From: an uncultured Eubacteriales bacterium
GTDB lineage: Bacteria > Bacillota > Clostridia > Oscillospirales > Acutalibacteraceae
NCBI GenBank assembly: GCA_900315285.1
Contig: OMYO01000015.1
Span: forward strand, 1 to 60,722
DNA length: 60,722 nucleotides
Direction of reading: 5' to 3'
Part shown: one piece after another, positions 29,133 through 36,593 of the stretch
Position numbering within the stretch: position 1 is the stretch's first letter
Layout of the letters: every line of letters starts with the position of its first letter
The notes under the pieces: generated by a model
Seen by the model: only the letters and a program-made list of their open reading frames with translations
The model's database searches: none
What the model was told of the DNA's origin: nothing
Position numbers and translations under genes: made by a program

Positions 29133-29698
29133 ATTTAAATGATGTGAACTTCGAGAAGTCCTACGGGACCTTTGAGCAGCTCCCCGAGAGCACGCTGCCG
29201 GAGTATGTGTTTTCCGGCCGCTCCAACGTGGGGAAGAGCTCTCTCATCAATGCGGTGCTGAATCGCCGCGCCCTGGCAAGGGTCTCGGGAAAACCCGGCA
29301 AGACCATTACCATCAACTTCTTCCGGGGCGACAATTTCCGTCTCGTGGACCTGCCCGGCTACGGATACGCCAAACGTTCCAAGGCGGAACAGCAGCGCTG
29401 GGGCGACATGATCCAGGGGTACTTCACCTCGGACCGGAACATCCGGCTCGTGCTGCAGCTCATTGACATGCGGCACAAGCCCAGTCAGGACGACTTCCAA
29501 ATGCTCCAGTTTCTGCGGGACACAAACACCCCATTCATTATCGTCCTGACAAAATGTGACAAACTCAACAAGACGGATTTCCAAAAGGCCCTCTCTGACC
29601 GCGCCGACGAGTGCGCGGACTACTGCCCGGCGGCCATGGTGCCGTTCTCCGCACTCTCGAAGCAGGGTGTCCAGGAAATCCGGAATTTTCTAGTCTGA
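29129..29698 (+). CDS. ysxC: Ribosome biogenesis GTP-binding protein YsxC/EngB
   Basis: Small essential GTPase for 50S assembly. The 189 aa have G1 FSGRSNVGKSSLINA (about residues 28-42), G2 KTITINFF, G3 DLPGYGYAK and G4 TKCDKLNK. It overlaps the end of lon by 4 bp, an arrangement found across Firmicutes. Confidence 0.95.
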   Translation: MNLNDVNFEKSYGTFEQLPESTLPEYVFSGRSNVGKSSLINAVLNRRALARVSGKPGKTITINFFRGDNFRLVDLPGYGYAKRSKAEQQRWGDMIQGYFTSDRNIRLVLQLIDMRHKPSQDDFQMLQFLRDTNTPFIIVLTKCDKLNKTDFQKALSDRADECADYCPAAMVPFSALSKQGVQEIRNFLV

Positions 29699-29716
29699 GA
29701 AAGTAGGGGAATGGAA

Positions 29717-30604
29717 ATGAAGAAATCAAAACGGATCCTCGCCGCCGTTCTGGCGCTGGCCCTTGTGCTGGTCCTCGCGGCGTGCGGGAAGAGCAGCGTC
29801 AAGGATACCGCCTATGCCGCCCAGAAGGTGGACAGCGCGGGGGGAACCATTGTCTATGCCTATGATGTTGCCAATAAGACCGTAAACCTGAAGGTCACGA
29901 CCAAAGTGCAGACATTCCGCGGCAACGGGACCAATATCAACTACGGTTTCGTAAACTACAGGGACTTCGATTCTATCCAGGATCAGAACGCCAGCATCAT
30001 TACCGGGGACTGCTTTATCTACAATCCGCTGTTCCGCAGCGGCAAAATTGAGACCATCCGCACCTCTTATCCTTTCAAGGGAAAGAAACAGGAGACCGCC
30101 GTCTATCATATTGTGACCAACAGCAAGCATCAGGTCACCGAGGCCCAGACCGGCTCGGAACTCACGGAGTATGATTACAACGGCAAGGGCAACATCGCCC
30201 AAATCTCCTATTACTATGCGGACCAGTCCGGCAAGAAGGACGGCCACCCGTACTGCATTGTCACCTATACCTATGACAAGCAGGGCAACGTGGTCACGTT
30301 CAAGAACCAGGCCGACTCCGGTTACAGCCAGACCCGTACCGACACGTTCCAGGTCAAGTACGACAAAGATGGCCGTGTCGCAGCCATCATTGGCAGCAAC
30401 GGCTCCACCCAGACTTATAGCTATAACGCCGAGGGCCGTCCGGTCCAAATCGTGTCCACCGGCAAAATGGACGCCAAGACCGTCACGACCATCACCTATG
30501 ACGAGAACGGCAACATTGCCAAGATCAGCGGGGTCTCCACTTCGCTGGCCGACACCAAGGGCGTCAAGCAGGAGATCGTGTTCAGCGGATATCAGAAAGT
30601 GTAA
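29717..30604 (+). CDS. Lipoprotein with YD-like repeats
   Basis: A 295-aa predicted lipoprotein. It has a basic N-terminus, a Leu/Ala/Val core and a lipobox LAACG (about residues 19-23). The mature part starts with VYAYDVANKTVNLKV. Its C-terminal half holds several YD-like units (VTYTYDKQGNVVTF, YSYNAEGRPVQI, ITYDENGNIAKI) similar to Rhs/YD beta-hairpin repeats. ATG at 29717 is preferred to the ATG at 29711 because AGGGGA would otherwise touch the start. It follows ysxC by 18 bp and ends in a terminator. It resembles the lipoprotein at 59779 and, more weakly, the anchored protein at 45836. Function unknown. Confidence 0.8.
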   Translation: MKKSKRILAAVLALALVLVLAACGKSSVKDTAYAAQKVDSAGGTIVYAYDVANKTVNLKVTTKVQTFRGNGTNINYGFVNYRDFDSIQDQNASIITGDCFIYNPLFRSGKIETIRTSYPFKGKKQETAVYHIVTNSKHQVTEAQTGSELTEYDYNGKGNIAQISYYYADQSGKKDGHPYCIVTYTYDKQGNVVTFKNQADSGYSQTRTDTFQVKYDKDGRVAAIIGSNGSTQTYSYNAEGRPVQIVSTGKMDAKTVTTITYDENGNIAKISGVSTSLADTKGVKQEIVFSGYQKV

Positions 30605-30608
30605 CGTC

Positions 30609-30648
30609 AGCGCCTCGGACTTGCATGTCCGGGGCTCTGTTTTCCCCC
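30609..30648 (+). terminator. Terminator after the lipoprotein gene
   Basis: AGCGCCTCGGAC at 30609-30620 pairs with GTCCGGGGCTCT at 30627-30638 (one mismatch, one wobble), followed by GTTTTCCCC. Confidence 0.7.
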
Positions 30649-30661
30649 CGCGATTTAGCAC

Positions 30662-30690
30662 TTTACAACAATAAAAGCCAATGCTAAAAT
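30662..30690 (+). promoter_or_regulatory. Promoter of yerC
   Basis: TTTACA at 30662-30667, 17-bp spacer, TAAAAT at 30685-30690, 42 bp before the ATG. Confidence 0.75.
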
Positions 30691-30731
30691 ATTTTAGTAC
30701 GCGAAACTGTTTGCCAGGAGGCTGAGCTGTT

Positions 30732-31031
30732 ATGACGGATAAACTACAGGACAAGAACTTGGACTTTCTCTACGAGGCCATCTTGAGCCTTGAGACGAAA
30801 GAGGACTGCGAGAAGTTCTTCACGGATCTCTGCACCGTGAAGGAGCTGAAATCCATCTCCCAGCGGGTGGTGGTCGCCAAGATGCTGAAGGAAAAATCGG
30901 TGTACAGTGACATTGTGGAGGCCACCGGTGCGTCCACTGCCACCATCTCCCGTGTCAACCGCTCTCTGAACTACGGAGAAGGCGGTTACGACGTGGTTTT
31001 TCAGCGCCTGGGGGACCAGAAAAAAATCTGA
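30732..31031 (+). CDS. yerC: TrpR-like protein YerC/YecD
   Basis: 99-aa putative DNA-binding protein of the TrpR-YerC/YecD family (TrpR-like helix-turn-helix). The family pattern is present: FLYEAILSLETKEDCEKFF, CTVKELKSISQRVVVAKML, and the recognition region YSDIVEATGASTATISRVNR. The ligand and targets of this branch are not established. CAGGAGG precedes the ATG. It has its own promoter, and the tRNA operon promoter begins 9 bp after its stop. Confidence 0.92.
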   Translation: MTDKLQDKNLDFLYEAILSLETKEDCEKFFTDLCTVKELKSISQRVVVAKMLKEKSVYSDIVEATGASTATISRVNRSLNYGEGGYDVVFQRLGDQKKI

Positions 31032-31039
31032 AAAATTGG

Positions 31040-31068
31040 TTGACATCCCATAGGGTATGGGTTAATAT
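31040..31068 (+). promoter_or_regulatory. Promoter of the tRNA cluster with a palindrome in the spacer
   Basis: Perfect -35 TTGACA at 31040-31045, 17-bp spacer, -10 TAATAT at 31063-31068. The spacer holds CCCATA-GGG-TATGGG (31047-31061), a perfect 6-bp inverted repeat that could be an operator. A short hairpin CGTCGC-CGGA-GCGACG follows at about 31075-31090. Confidence 0.8.
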
Positions 31069-31128
31069 ATAAAGCGTCGCCGGAGCGACGGGACTCTGTG
31101 AGAGGCCGTCGGAAAGCGCATAAAATGT

Positions 31129-31204
31129 GGAAGTTTAGCTCAGCTGGGAGAGCATCTGCCCTACAAGCAGAGGGTCACAGGTTCGAGCCCTGTAACTTCC
31201 ACCA
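31129..31204 (+). tRNA. tRNA-Val (anticodon TAC), copy 1
   Basis: 76 nt with full cloverleaf and encoded CCA. The anticodon stem TCTGC/GCAGA encloses a 7-nt loop CCTACAA, giving anticodon TAC. Position 33 is C where U is almost universal. Acceptor stem GGAAGTT/AACTTCC. Confidence 0.95.
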
Positions 31205-31215
31205 CCTTTGAATGT

Positions 31216-31292
31216 GGCCCGGTAGTTCAGCTGGTTAGAACGCTAGCCTGTCACGCTAGAGGTCGTCGGTTCGATCCCGATCCGGGTCGCCA
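31216..31292 (+). tRNA. tRNA-Asp (anticodon GTC), copy 1
   Basis: 77 nt, acceptor GGCCCGG, anticodon loop CTGTCAC giving GTC, TTCGATCC T-arm, encoded CCA. Confidence 0.96.
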
Positions 31293-31297
31293 CTTTT

Positions 31298-31373
31298 GCC
31301 TTTGTAGCTCAGTCGGTAGAGCAGGGGACTGAAAATCCCCGTGTCGATGGTTCGATTCCGTCCGAAGGCACCA
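31298..31373 (+). tRNA. tRNA-Phe (anticodon GAA), copy 1
   Basis: 76 nt, acceptor GCCTTTG/CGAAGGC, anticodon loop CTGAAAA giving GAA, encoded CCA. Confidence 0.96.
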
Positions 31374-31376
31374 TTT

Positions 31377-31452
31377 GCGGATTTAGCTCATTTGGTAGAG
31401 CGCCACCTTGCCAAGGTGGAGGTAGCGGGTTCGACCCCCGTAATCCGCTCCA
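31377..31452 (+). tRNA. tRNA-Gly (anticodon GCC), copy 1
   Basis: 76 nt, acceptor GCGGATT/AATCCGC, anticodon stem CCACC/GGTGG with loop TTGCCAA giving GCC, encoded CCA. Confidence 0.96.
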
Positions 31453-31460
31453 TTTTTTAC

Positions 31461-31535
<75 letters not shown>

Positions 31536-31539
31536 TCGG

Positions 31540-31579
31540 GTATCCCGGTACTCCGAAGCACCGGGATACTTCTTTTCCC
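31540..31579 (+). terminator. Terminator-like hairpin between the two tRNA blocks
   Basis: GTATCCCGGT at 31540-31549 pairs perfectly with ACCGGGATAC at 31560-31569, followed by TTCTTTTCCC. The second tRNA block begins only 20 bp after the stem. It therefore has no room for a promoter of its own downstream and must rely on read-through or on boxes inside the tRNA-Cys/hairpin region. Confidence 0.8.
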
Positions 31580-31588
31580 AAAAAATTT

Positions 31589-31664
31589 GGAAGTTTAGCT
31601 CAGCTGGGAGAGCATCTGCCCTACAAGCAGAGGGTCACAGGTTCGAGCCCTGTAACTTCCACCA
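31589..31664 (+). tRNA. tRNA-Val (anticodon TAC), copy 2
   Basis: Identical by eye to copy 1, including C33 in the anticodon loop and the encoded CCA. Confidence 0.95.
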
Positions 31665-31669
31665 AATAT

Positions 31670-31746
31670 GGCCCGGTAGTTCAGCTGGTTAGAACGCTAG
31701 CCTGTCACGCTAGAGGTCGTCGGTTCGATCCCGATCCGGGTCGCCA
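31670..31746 (+). tRNA. tRNA-Asp (anticodon GTC), copy 2
   Basis: 77 nt, identical by eye to copy 1. Confidence 0.96.
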
Positions 31747-31753
31747 TATTTTT

Positions 31754-31829
31754 GCGGATTTAGCTCATTTGGTAGAGCGCCACCTTGCCAAGGTGGAGGT
31801 AGCGGGTTCGACCCCCGTAATCCGCTCCA
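31754..31829 (+). tRNA. tRNA-Gly (anticodon GCC), copy 2
   Basis: 76 nt, identical by eye to copy 1. In this block it precedes tRNA-Phe, the reverse of the first block. Confidence 0.96.
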
Positions 31830-31836
31830 TTTTTTT

Positions 31837-31912
31837 GCCTTTGTAGCTCAGTCGGTAGAGCAGGGGACTGAAAATCCCCGTGTCGATGGTTCGATTCCGT
31901 CCGAAGGCACCA
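31837..31912 (+). tRNA. tRNA-Phe (anticodon GAA), copy 2
   Basis: 76 nt, identical by eye to copy 1. Last gene of the cluster. Confidence 0.96.
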
Positions 31913-31920
31913 CAGAAATA

Positions 31921-31960
31921 GGCTGTATCATCATTTGTTGGTGGTACAGTCTTTTTGTTT
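31921..31960 (+). terminator. Terminator of the tRNA cluster
   Basis: GGCTGTATCATCA at 31921-31933 pairs with TGGTGGTACAGTC at 31939-31951 using several G-U pairs, followed by TTTTTGTTTTTG. Confidence 0.85.
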
Positions 31961-31968
31961 TTGTTCTG

Positions 31969-32602
31969 GGGCGATTCAGTGGCGGGCGGTTCGCTTCGAC
32001 GGTCTGTATGTTTGACCTAATACATATTTTCGTGTACTCAAATTTTTTGTCATACAGGAAAGGTGAATAAGGGGAAGATTGTTTAGTAGGCCGCCAGTTC
32101 CATTACCGCATTTTCAAAAAATTGCCAATGCGGTAAATCTAATTTTTCACAAGTACCGCATTTCGAAAAAAGTCCCAATGCGGTAAGAAAATTTGGGCAA
32201 TTCAGCCCTCTATCATCGCTGAATTACCCATTTTCCTGCAATGCAGTAAGATTTATGGCTGTATTTGAACACCGTGCAGCATTATTTTTTACCGCATTAA
32301 GTAAAAATTAGGATTGCGGTGAAAAATAAAAATAATATTTACCGCATTGCCAAAAATTTGAAGATGCGGTAAAGGGGAGGGGCCAGGAGCGTGAAAGTTT
32401 TCGTCCGGGCCCCCTGATCATTTTCATACATATTTTCTCTATTTCCAAATGTGTCTTACTTCTAAAAATTTACTCATACTAAAACGAAAATATAAGGTTT
32501 TAGTCTTATTCAAACATGCTGATTTGATAAATATTTGAGTCATTTTCTCATACACATTTTGATTAATTCAATTTGTGTCCCATGGCGACCCGTGAATCGC
32601 CC
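31969..32602 (+). repeat. Island B: putative element bounded by GGGCGATTCA inverted ends
   Basis: GGGCGATTCA at 31969-31978 and its inverse TGAATCGCCC at 32593-32602 enclose 634 bp of AT-rich non-coding DNA. Inside are four TACCGCA - 18 bp - TGCGGTA/G dyads (32104-32135, 32154-32185, 32290-32321, 32340-32371) and a 12-bp dyad GGGCAATTCAGC/GCTGAATTACCC (32195-32229, one mismatch). From 32421 on come units homologous to island A. No gene-like open frame was seen. It lies between the convergent tRNA cluster and tcdA. Confidence 0.65.
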
Positions 32603-32690
32603 CAAAATCATTGACCACATTTGAAAATATGGCAATTGTGTCCTACGGAAATTTTCAATCTCATACACATATAAGAATAGGAAAGATATG
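32421..32690 (-). repeat. Inverted copy of island A
   Basis: Five units in reverse orientation and reverse order to 15028-15300, including CTCATACACA...TTTGTGTCC at 32548-32580 and the near-identical stretch 32589-32646. The unit at 32474-32508 has complementary arms (ACTAAAAC/GTTTTAGT). Its partner in island A keeps only one of those arms. Confidence 0.85.
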
Positions 32691-32705
32691 TCCTACTTCC
32701 CGCAA

Positions 32706-32738
32706 CAAAAAACGGTACCACCACTCCGGCGATACCGC
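32706..32738 (-). terminator. Terminator of tcdA
   Basis: On the minus strand GCGGTATCGCC pairs with GGTGGTACCGT (G-U pairs included; plus 32712-32738), followed by TTTTTTG. Confidence 0.75.
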
Positions 32739-32746
32739 TTAACTAT

Positions 32747-33544
32747 TTATCTAACCTCTTCCCATCTCTCTCCCGCAGACACCGCCTCATTGTACCCGGT
32801 CAGGTCCTTAATGACCTCGCCGCCAATGATGAGCCCCACAACGGAGGGGACAAAGGCGTTGCTGCCGGGGACGTCGCGACGGTCGGTGCACTTGCGCGCT
32901 GTGCCAGGGGGGCAGATGCAGTTGTACTTGCAGCTGTTTTCCAGATCCTCCAGCGGCCGGAGGGCCGGCTCGGTGGAGTAGACGCACTTGAGATGGGTCA
33001 CGCCGCGCTTCTTCAGCTCCCGCCGCATGACGCGGGCCAGCGGGTCCACGGAGGTCTTGGAGAGATCCGCCACCCGGAAGGCCGTGGGATCCATCTTGTT
33101 TCCGGCGCCCATGGAACAGATGATTGGGATGTTCTTGGCGCGGCACTGCATGACGAGCTCAATTTTGCCGGAGACGGTGTCGATGGCGTCCACCACATAG
33201 TCATAGGCCTCCCAGTCGAACTGGTCGGCGGTCTCTTTCAGGAAGAATGTCTTGTAGATGTTGACGGTGGCCTTGGGGTTGATGTCCTTGACCCGGTCCC
33301 GGGCCACCTCCACTTTGTATTTCCCGATGGAAGGGCGGGTGGCGATGATCTGCCGGTTGATGTTCGTGAGGCAGACCCTGTCGTCGTCGATGAGATCCAG
33401 AGTGCCGACCCCGCTGCGGGCCAGGGCCTCCACCACGTATCCGCCGACCCCGCCGATGCCGAAGACCGCCACCCGGGCATTCTTCAGCCGCTCCATGGCG
33501 TCGGGGCCAAACAGCAGCTCGGTCCGGGAAAATTGGTTCAGCAT
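32747..33544 (-). CDS. tcdA: tRNA threonylcarbamoyladenosine dehydratase (TcdA/YgdL, ThiF family)
   Basis: E1-like enzyme predicted to cyclise t6A37 to ct6A in tRNAs. 265 aa: the start MLNQFSRTELLFGPDAMERL, the ATP-binding loop VFGIGGVGGYVVEALARSG (about residues 28-46), DDDRVCLTNINRQ, and YVVDAIDTVSGKI. A cysteine-rich C-terminal region (CKYNCICPPGTARKC) may bind metal or thiol. GAGGAGT precedes the start. It is divergent from csoR. Confidence 0.92.
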   Translation of the reverse strand: MLNQFSRTELLFGPDAMERLKNARVAVFGIGGVGGYVVEALARSGVGTLDLIDDDRVCLTNINRQIIATRPSIGKYKVEVARDRVKDINPKATVNIYKTFFLKETADQFDWEAYDYVVDAIDTVSGKIELVMQCRAKNIPIICSMGAGNKMDPTAFRVADLSKTSVDPLARVMRRELKKRGVTHLKCVYSTEPALRPLEDLENSCKYNCICPPGTARKCTDRRDVPGSNAFVPSVVGLIIGGEVIKDLTGYNEAVSAGERWEEVR

Positions 33545-33598
33545 GGGCGATGCACTCCTCGCAAAAAGATTGGGCCTATTTTATCACAAACACGGGGG

Positions 33599-33627
33599 TT
33601 GACATATACCCCCCGGGGGTATAATAT
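33599..33627 (+). promoter_or_regulatory. csoR-copA promoter with embedded CsoR operator
   Basis: TTGACA at 33599-33604, then TATAAT at 33620-33625 (15-bp spacer) or TAATAT at 33622-33627 (17-bp spacer). Between the boxes lies ATACCCCC-C-GGGGGTAT (33606-33622), a perfect 8-bp dyad of the kind bound by Cu(I)-sensing CsoR. Binding would block polymerase; copper would relieve it. Confidence 0.9.
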
Positions 33628-33640
33628 GGAGGCGTAAAAA

Positions 33641-33657
33641 ATACCGGAGGGGGGTAT
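33641..33657 (+). promoter_or_regulatory. Second CsoR-like half-dyad over the csoR ribosome site
   Basis: ATACC...GGTAT arms with a G-rich centre overlap the csoR Shine-Dalgarno (GGAGGGGG). It resembles the main operator but only the outer 5-bp arms match. Confidence 0.55.
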
Positions 33658-33661
33658 TCCC

Positions 33662-33970
33662 ATGAGTGGGGAAATGGAAAACGGTTATATCCATGAGATG
33701 AAGATGCGGTCGCCGGAGCAGCAGAAGAAACTGCTGAATCGCCTCAAGAGAATTGAGGGGCAGATCCGCGGCATTGAGAGCATGGTGGAGAAGGACGCCT
33801 ACTGCCCGGAAATCCTCGTGCAGGTCTCGGCGGTCTCCTCGGCCCTGAACTCCTTCAACAAGGAGCTGCTCGCATGTCATATCCGCGGATGTGTGGCCGA
33901 GGATATCCGTGAGGGCAACGACGCCGCCATCGACGAGCTGGTGGAGGTCCTCCAGAAATTGATGAAATAG
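33662..33970 (+). CDS. csoR: Copper-sensing transcriptional repressor CsoR
   Basis: 102-aa all-helical repressor that leaves DNA on Cu(I) binding. The family pattern [20 protein letters not shown], the Cys in DAYCPEIL, and the HIRGC motif (about residues 74-78) give the C-H-C copper ligands. C-terminal [11 protein letters not shown]. It directly precedes copA and carries a matching operator upstream, which supports autoregulation of the pair. Confidence 0.95.
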   Translation: MSGEMENGYIHEMKMRSPEQQKKLLNRLKRIEGQIRGIESMVEKDAYCPEILVQVSAVSSALNSFNKELLACHIRGCVAEDIREGNDAAIDELVEVLQKLMK

Positions 33971-33983
33971 AAATTGGGTTGTT

Positions 33984-36509
33984 ATGGATCAGTATAGTGT
34001 TACCGGCATGAGCTGCGCTGCCTGCCAGACGCGGGTCGAGAGCGCAGTACGGAATGTGCCCGGCGTCGAGGAGTGCAGTGTGAGCCTGCTCACGAACTCT
34101 ATGGGCGTCACGGGAACTGCATCGCCCAGCGAAATCATCAAAGCCGTAGAAAATGCCGGCTACGGCGCAAAAAAGCGGGGCGGGGAGGACGAGAAAACGA
34201 CATCCGCGTCGCAGCGGCTGAAAGAGGAGGAGGAGGCCCTCCGGGACACGGAGACCCCAAAACTGCGCCGCCGCTTCTGGTGGTCCCTCGGGTTCCTTTT
34301 GGCGCTCATGTACTTCAGCATGGGTGTCTGCATGTGGAACTGGCCGGCGCCGAAGTTTCTTGACGGAAATATTGCCGGAATTGGCGTCATTGAGCTGCTG
34401 TTGTCCACGGTCATCATGATCGTCAACCGGAAGTTCTTTATCAGCGGCTTCAAGAGCCTCTGGCATCGGGCGCCGAATATGGACACTCTGGTGGCACTGG
34501 GCTCCACTGCCTCGTACCTCTACAGTCTTTACGCCCTGCTGAAGGCCACCTCGGTCACGGCAACACAGGGTGCCATGAAGGCCATGCCGCTCATGGACAT
34601 CTACTACTTTGAGTCTGCTGCTATGATCCTGGTGCTCATCACCATAGGCAAGGTGCTGGAATCCCGGTCCAAGGGTAAGACAACAGATGCCCTGAAGTCC
34701 CTCATGGCGTTGTCGCCAAAACAGGCGACGCTGGAGCGTGACGGCAAAGAAGTCACCGTGGATATTGACGACGTCAAAATTGGCGACATCTTCGTGGTGC
34801 GCCCCGGAGAGAATATCCCGGTGGATGGCGTCGTTGTCAGCGGCGAGAGCGCTGTCAATGAGAGCGCCCTGACGGGCGAGAGCATTCCCGTCGACAAGGC
34901 GGAGGGCGACACGGTGAGTGCCGCAACAGTGAACCAGTCCGGCTTCCTTCGCTGCCGGGCGACCCGGGTGGGCGAGGACACGACGCTCTCCCAAATCATC
35001 CACATGGTAAGCGACGCTGCGGCCACCAAGGCACCCATTGCCAAGGCGGCGGACCGCGTGAGCGCTGTCTTTGTGCCGGTGGTCATGGGAATCGCACTGG
35101 TCACGTTCGTTATCTGGCTTATTATTGGAAGCGGCTTTGAGTATGCGCTGTCCCGCGCTGTTGCTGTCCTCGTCATCTCGTGCCCCTGTGCACTGGGGCT
35201 TGCCACTCCGGTGGCCATTATGGTGGGCAACGGCAAGGGCGCCAAGAACGGCATCCTATTCAAGACGGCCGCCTCCCTCGAGGAGACTGGCAAAGTCAGT
35301 GCCGTTGCGTTGGACAAGACCGGCACCATTACCCGGGGCGAGCCTGTCGTCACCGACGTTGTTCCGGCGGACGGCCTGAACGTTGATGAGCTGATCTCGA
35401 AGGCCTATTCCCTCGAGCGGCTCAGTGAGCACCCGCTTGCGAGGGCTATTGTGATAGAGGCGGAGGAGAGAAAACTCACTGCATCCCCGGTTGAGAATTT
35501 CCAGGCGCTGCCCGGCCACGGCCTCTCGGCTCTGTTGGATGGGGACGAAATCCTAGGCGGCAGCCTCAGCTACATTGCCTCGGTCACCGACGTCCCACAG
35601 AAAATGGCGGAACGTGCAGAGGAGCTGGCCGATGAGGGCAAGACCCCACTCCTGTTTGTCTCGAATGACAAGGTGCTAGGTGTCATTGCTGTTGCAGATG
35701 TAATAAAGGACGACAGCCCGCAGGCAGTGGAAGAACTCCATGGCATGGGCGTCCAGGTCGTCATGATCACCGGAGACAACGAGAAGACCGCCGCCTCCAT
35801 CGGCCGGAAAGCCGGCGTGGATGAGGTCATTGCCGGGGTGCTGCCGGATGGAAAAGCGGCAGCCATCTCCAATCTGCAGAAGAAATACGGTAAGGTCGCC
35901 ATGGTCGGCGACGGAATTAACGACGCGCCGGCGCTCATGACCGCCGACATGGGAATAGCCATCGGCGCCGGCACGGACGTAGCCATAGACGCTGCAGACG
36001 TTGTCCTCATGAACAGCCATCTCTCCGACGTTCCCGCTGCCATCCGCCTCAGCCGGCAGACGCTGCGGAACATCCACGAGAACCTGTTCTGGGCATTCTT
36101 CTACAATGTCATCTGCATTCCGCTGGCGGCCGGCGCCTACACGTCACTGCTCGGCTGGTCCTTAAACCCCATGATTGCGGCTGCGGCCATGAGTCTTTCC
36201 AGCTTCTGCGTTGTCATGAATGCGCTGCGGCTGAACCTGTTCGACCTGCGGAGCACGAAACACGATAAGAAAAAAAGAAACCATAAAAAGGAGAGTTCCA
36301 CCATGGAAGAGAAAGTATATAAAGTAAACGGTATGATGTGTGGCCATTGCGAGGCCACGGTAAAGGGTGCCCTCGAGGCCCTCAAGCATGTGGAGACCGC
36401 CGAGGCCAGCCACGAGAGCGGCGAGGTCAAGGTCGCCCATGACGGAAAACTCAAGGATAAGGACGTCAAGAAGGCCGTTGAGGCCGCCGGCTATGAGTTT
36501 GTCGGCTGA
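33984..36509 (+). CDS. copA: Copper-exporting P1B-type ATPase CopA with C-terminal CopZ fusion
   Basis: Pumps Cu(I) out across the membrane. 841 aa: N-terminal HMA domain ([12 protein letters not shown], residues 8-19), eight expected membrane helices, actuator TGES ([11 protein letters not shown]), CPC ion site ([13 protein letters not shown], about 397), DKTGT phosphorylation site, SEHPLARAI and [10 protein letters not shown]. The ATPase proper ends near residue 755. A Lys-rich linker ([14 protein letters not shown]) leads in frame into a complete second HMA domain ([13 protein letters not shown]) from residue 774. An A7 run at 36270-36276 lies in the linker; a -1 shift there would stop at 36284-36286, just after the ATPase. 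Cotranscribed with csoR. Confidence 0.93.
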   Translation: MDQYSVTGMSCAACQTRVESAVRNVPGVEECSVSLLTNSMGVTGTASPSEIIKAVENAGYGAKKRGGEDEKTTSASQRLKEEEEALRDTETPKLRRRFWWSLGFLLALMYFSMGVCMWNWPAPKFLDGNIAGIGVIELLLSTVIMIVNRKFFISGFKSLWHRAPNMDTLVALGSTASYLYSLYALLKATSVTATQGAMKAMPLMDIYYFESAAMILVLITIGKVLESRSKGKTTDALKSLMALSPKQATLERDGKEVTVDIDDVKIGDIFVVRPGENIPVDGVVVSGESAVNESALTGESIPVDKAEGDTVSAATVNQSGFLRCRATRVGEDTTLSQIIHMVSDAAATKAPIAKAADRVSAVFVPVVMGIALVTFVIWLIIGSGFEYALSRAVAVLVISCPCALGLATPVAIMVGNGKGAKNGILFKTAASLEETGKVSAVALDKTGTITRGEPVVTDVVPADGLNVDELISKAYSLERLSEHPLARAIVIEAEERKLTASPVENFQALPGHGLSALLDGDEILGGSLSYIASVTDVPQKMAERAEELADEGKTPLLFVSNDKVLGVIAVADVIKDDSPQAVEELHGMGVQVVMITGDNEKTAASIGRKAGVDEVIAGVLPDGKAAAISNLQKKYGKVAMVGDGINDAPALMTADMGIAIGAGTDVAIDAADVVLMNSHLSDVPAAIRLSRQTLRNIHENLFWAFFYNVICIPLAAGAYTSLLGWSLNPMIAAAAMSLSSFCVVMNALRLNLFDLRSTKHDKKKRNHKKESSTMEEKVYKVNGMMCGHCEATVKGALEALKHVETAEASHESGEVKVAHDGKLKDKDVKKAVEAAGYEFVG
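36303..36509 (+). CDS. copZ: CopZ-like copper chaperone, possible internal start within copA
   Basis: The last 68 codons of the copA frame form a stand-alone-size CopZ. They start at ATG 36303, preceded by AAAAAGGAGAG with a 9-bp gap, a textbook ribosome site. The copper motif is MMCGHC. In related bacteria copZ is usually a separate gene after copA. Here the reading frame is continuous, so the cell may make a fused pump, a free chaperone, or both. Internal initiation is inference from the ribosome site. Confidence 0.6.
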   Translation: MEEKVYKVNGMMCGHCEATVKGALEALKHVETAEASHESGEVKVAHDGKLKDKDVKKAVEAAGYEFVG

Positions 36510-36528
36510 TTTTCCAAATATTTAACAC

Positions 36529-36593
36529 AGAGCTCCCCCTTCTCTTACGTGGCGGTCATAAAATGGCCAAAACGAACTGTAAGGAGGAGCTCT
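36529..36593 (+). promoter_or_regulatory. Anti-Shine-Dalgarno pairing upstream of the first PAP2 gene
   Basis: AGAGCTCCCCCTT at 36529-36541 is complementary at 12 of 13 positions to AAGGAGGAGCTCT at 36581-36593, which contains the ribosome site and touches the ATG. In transcripts reading through from copA this would hide the start. A transcript starting between the arms would be free. Confidence 0.55.
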
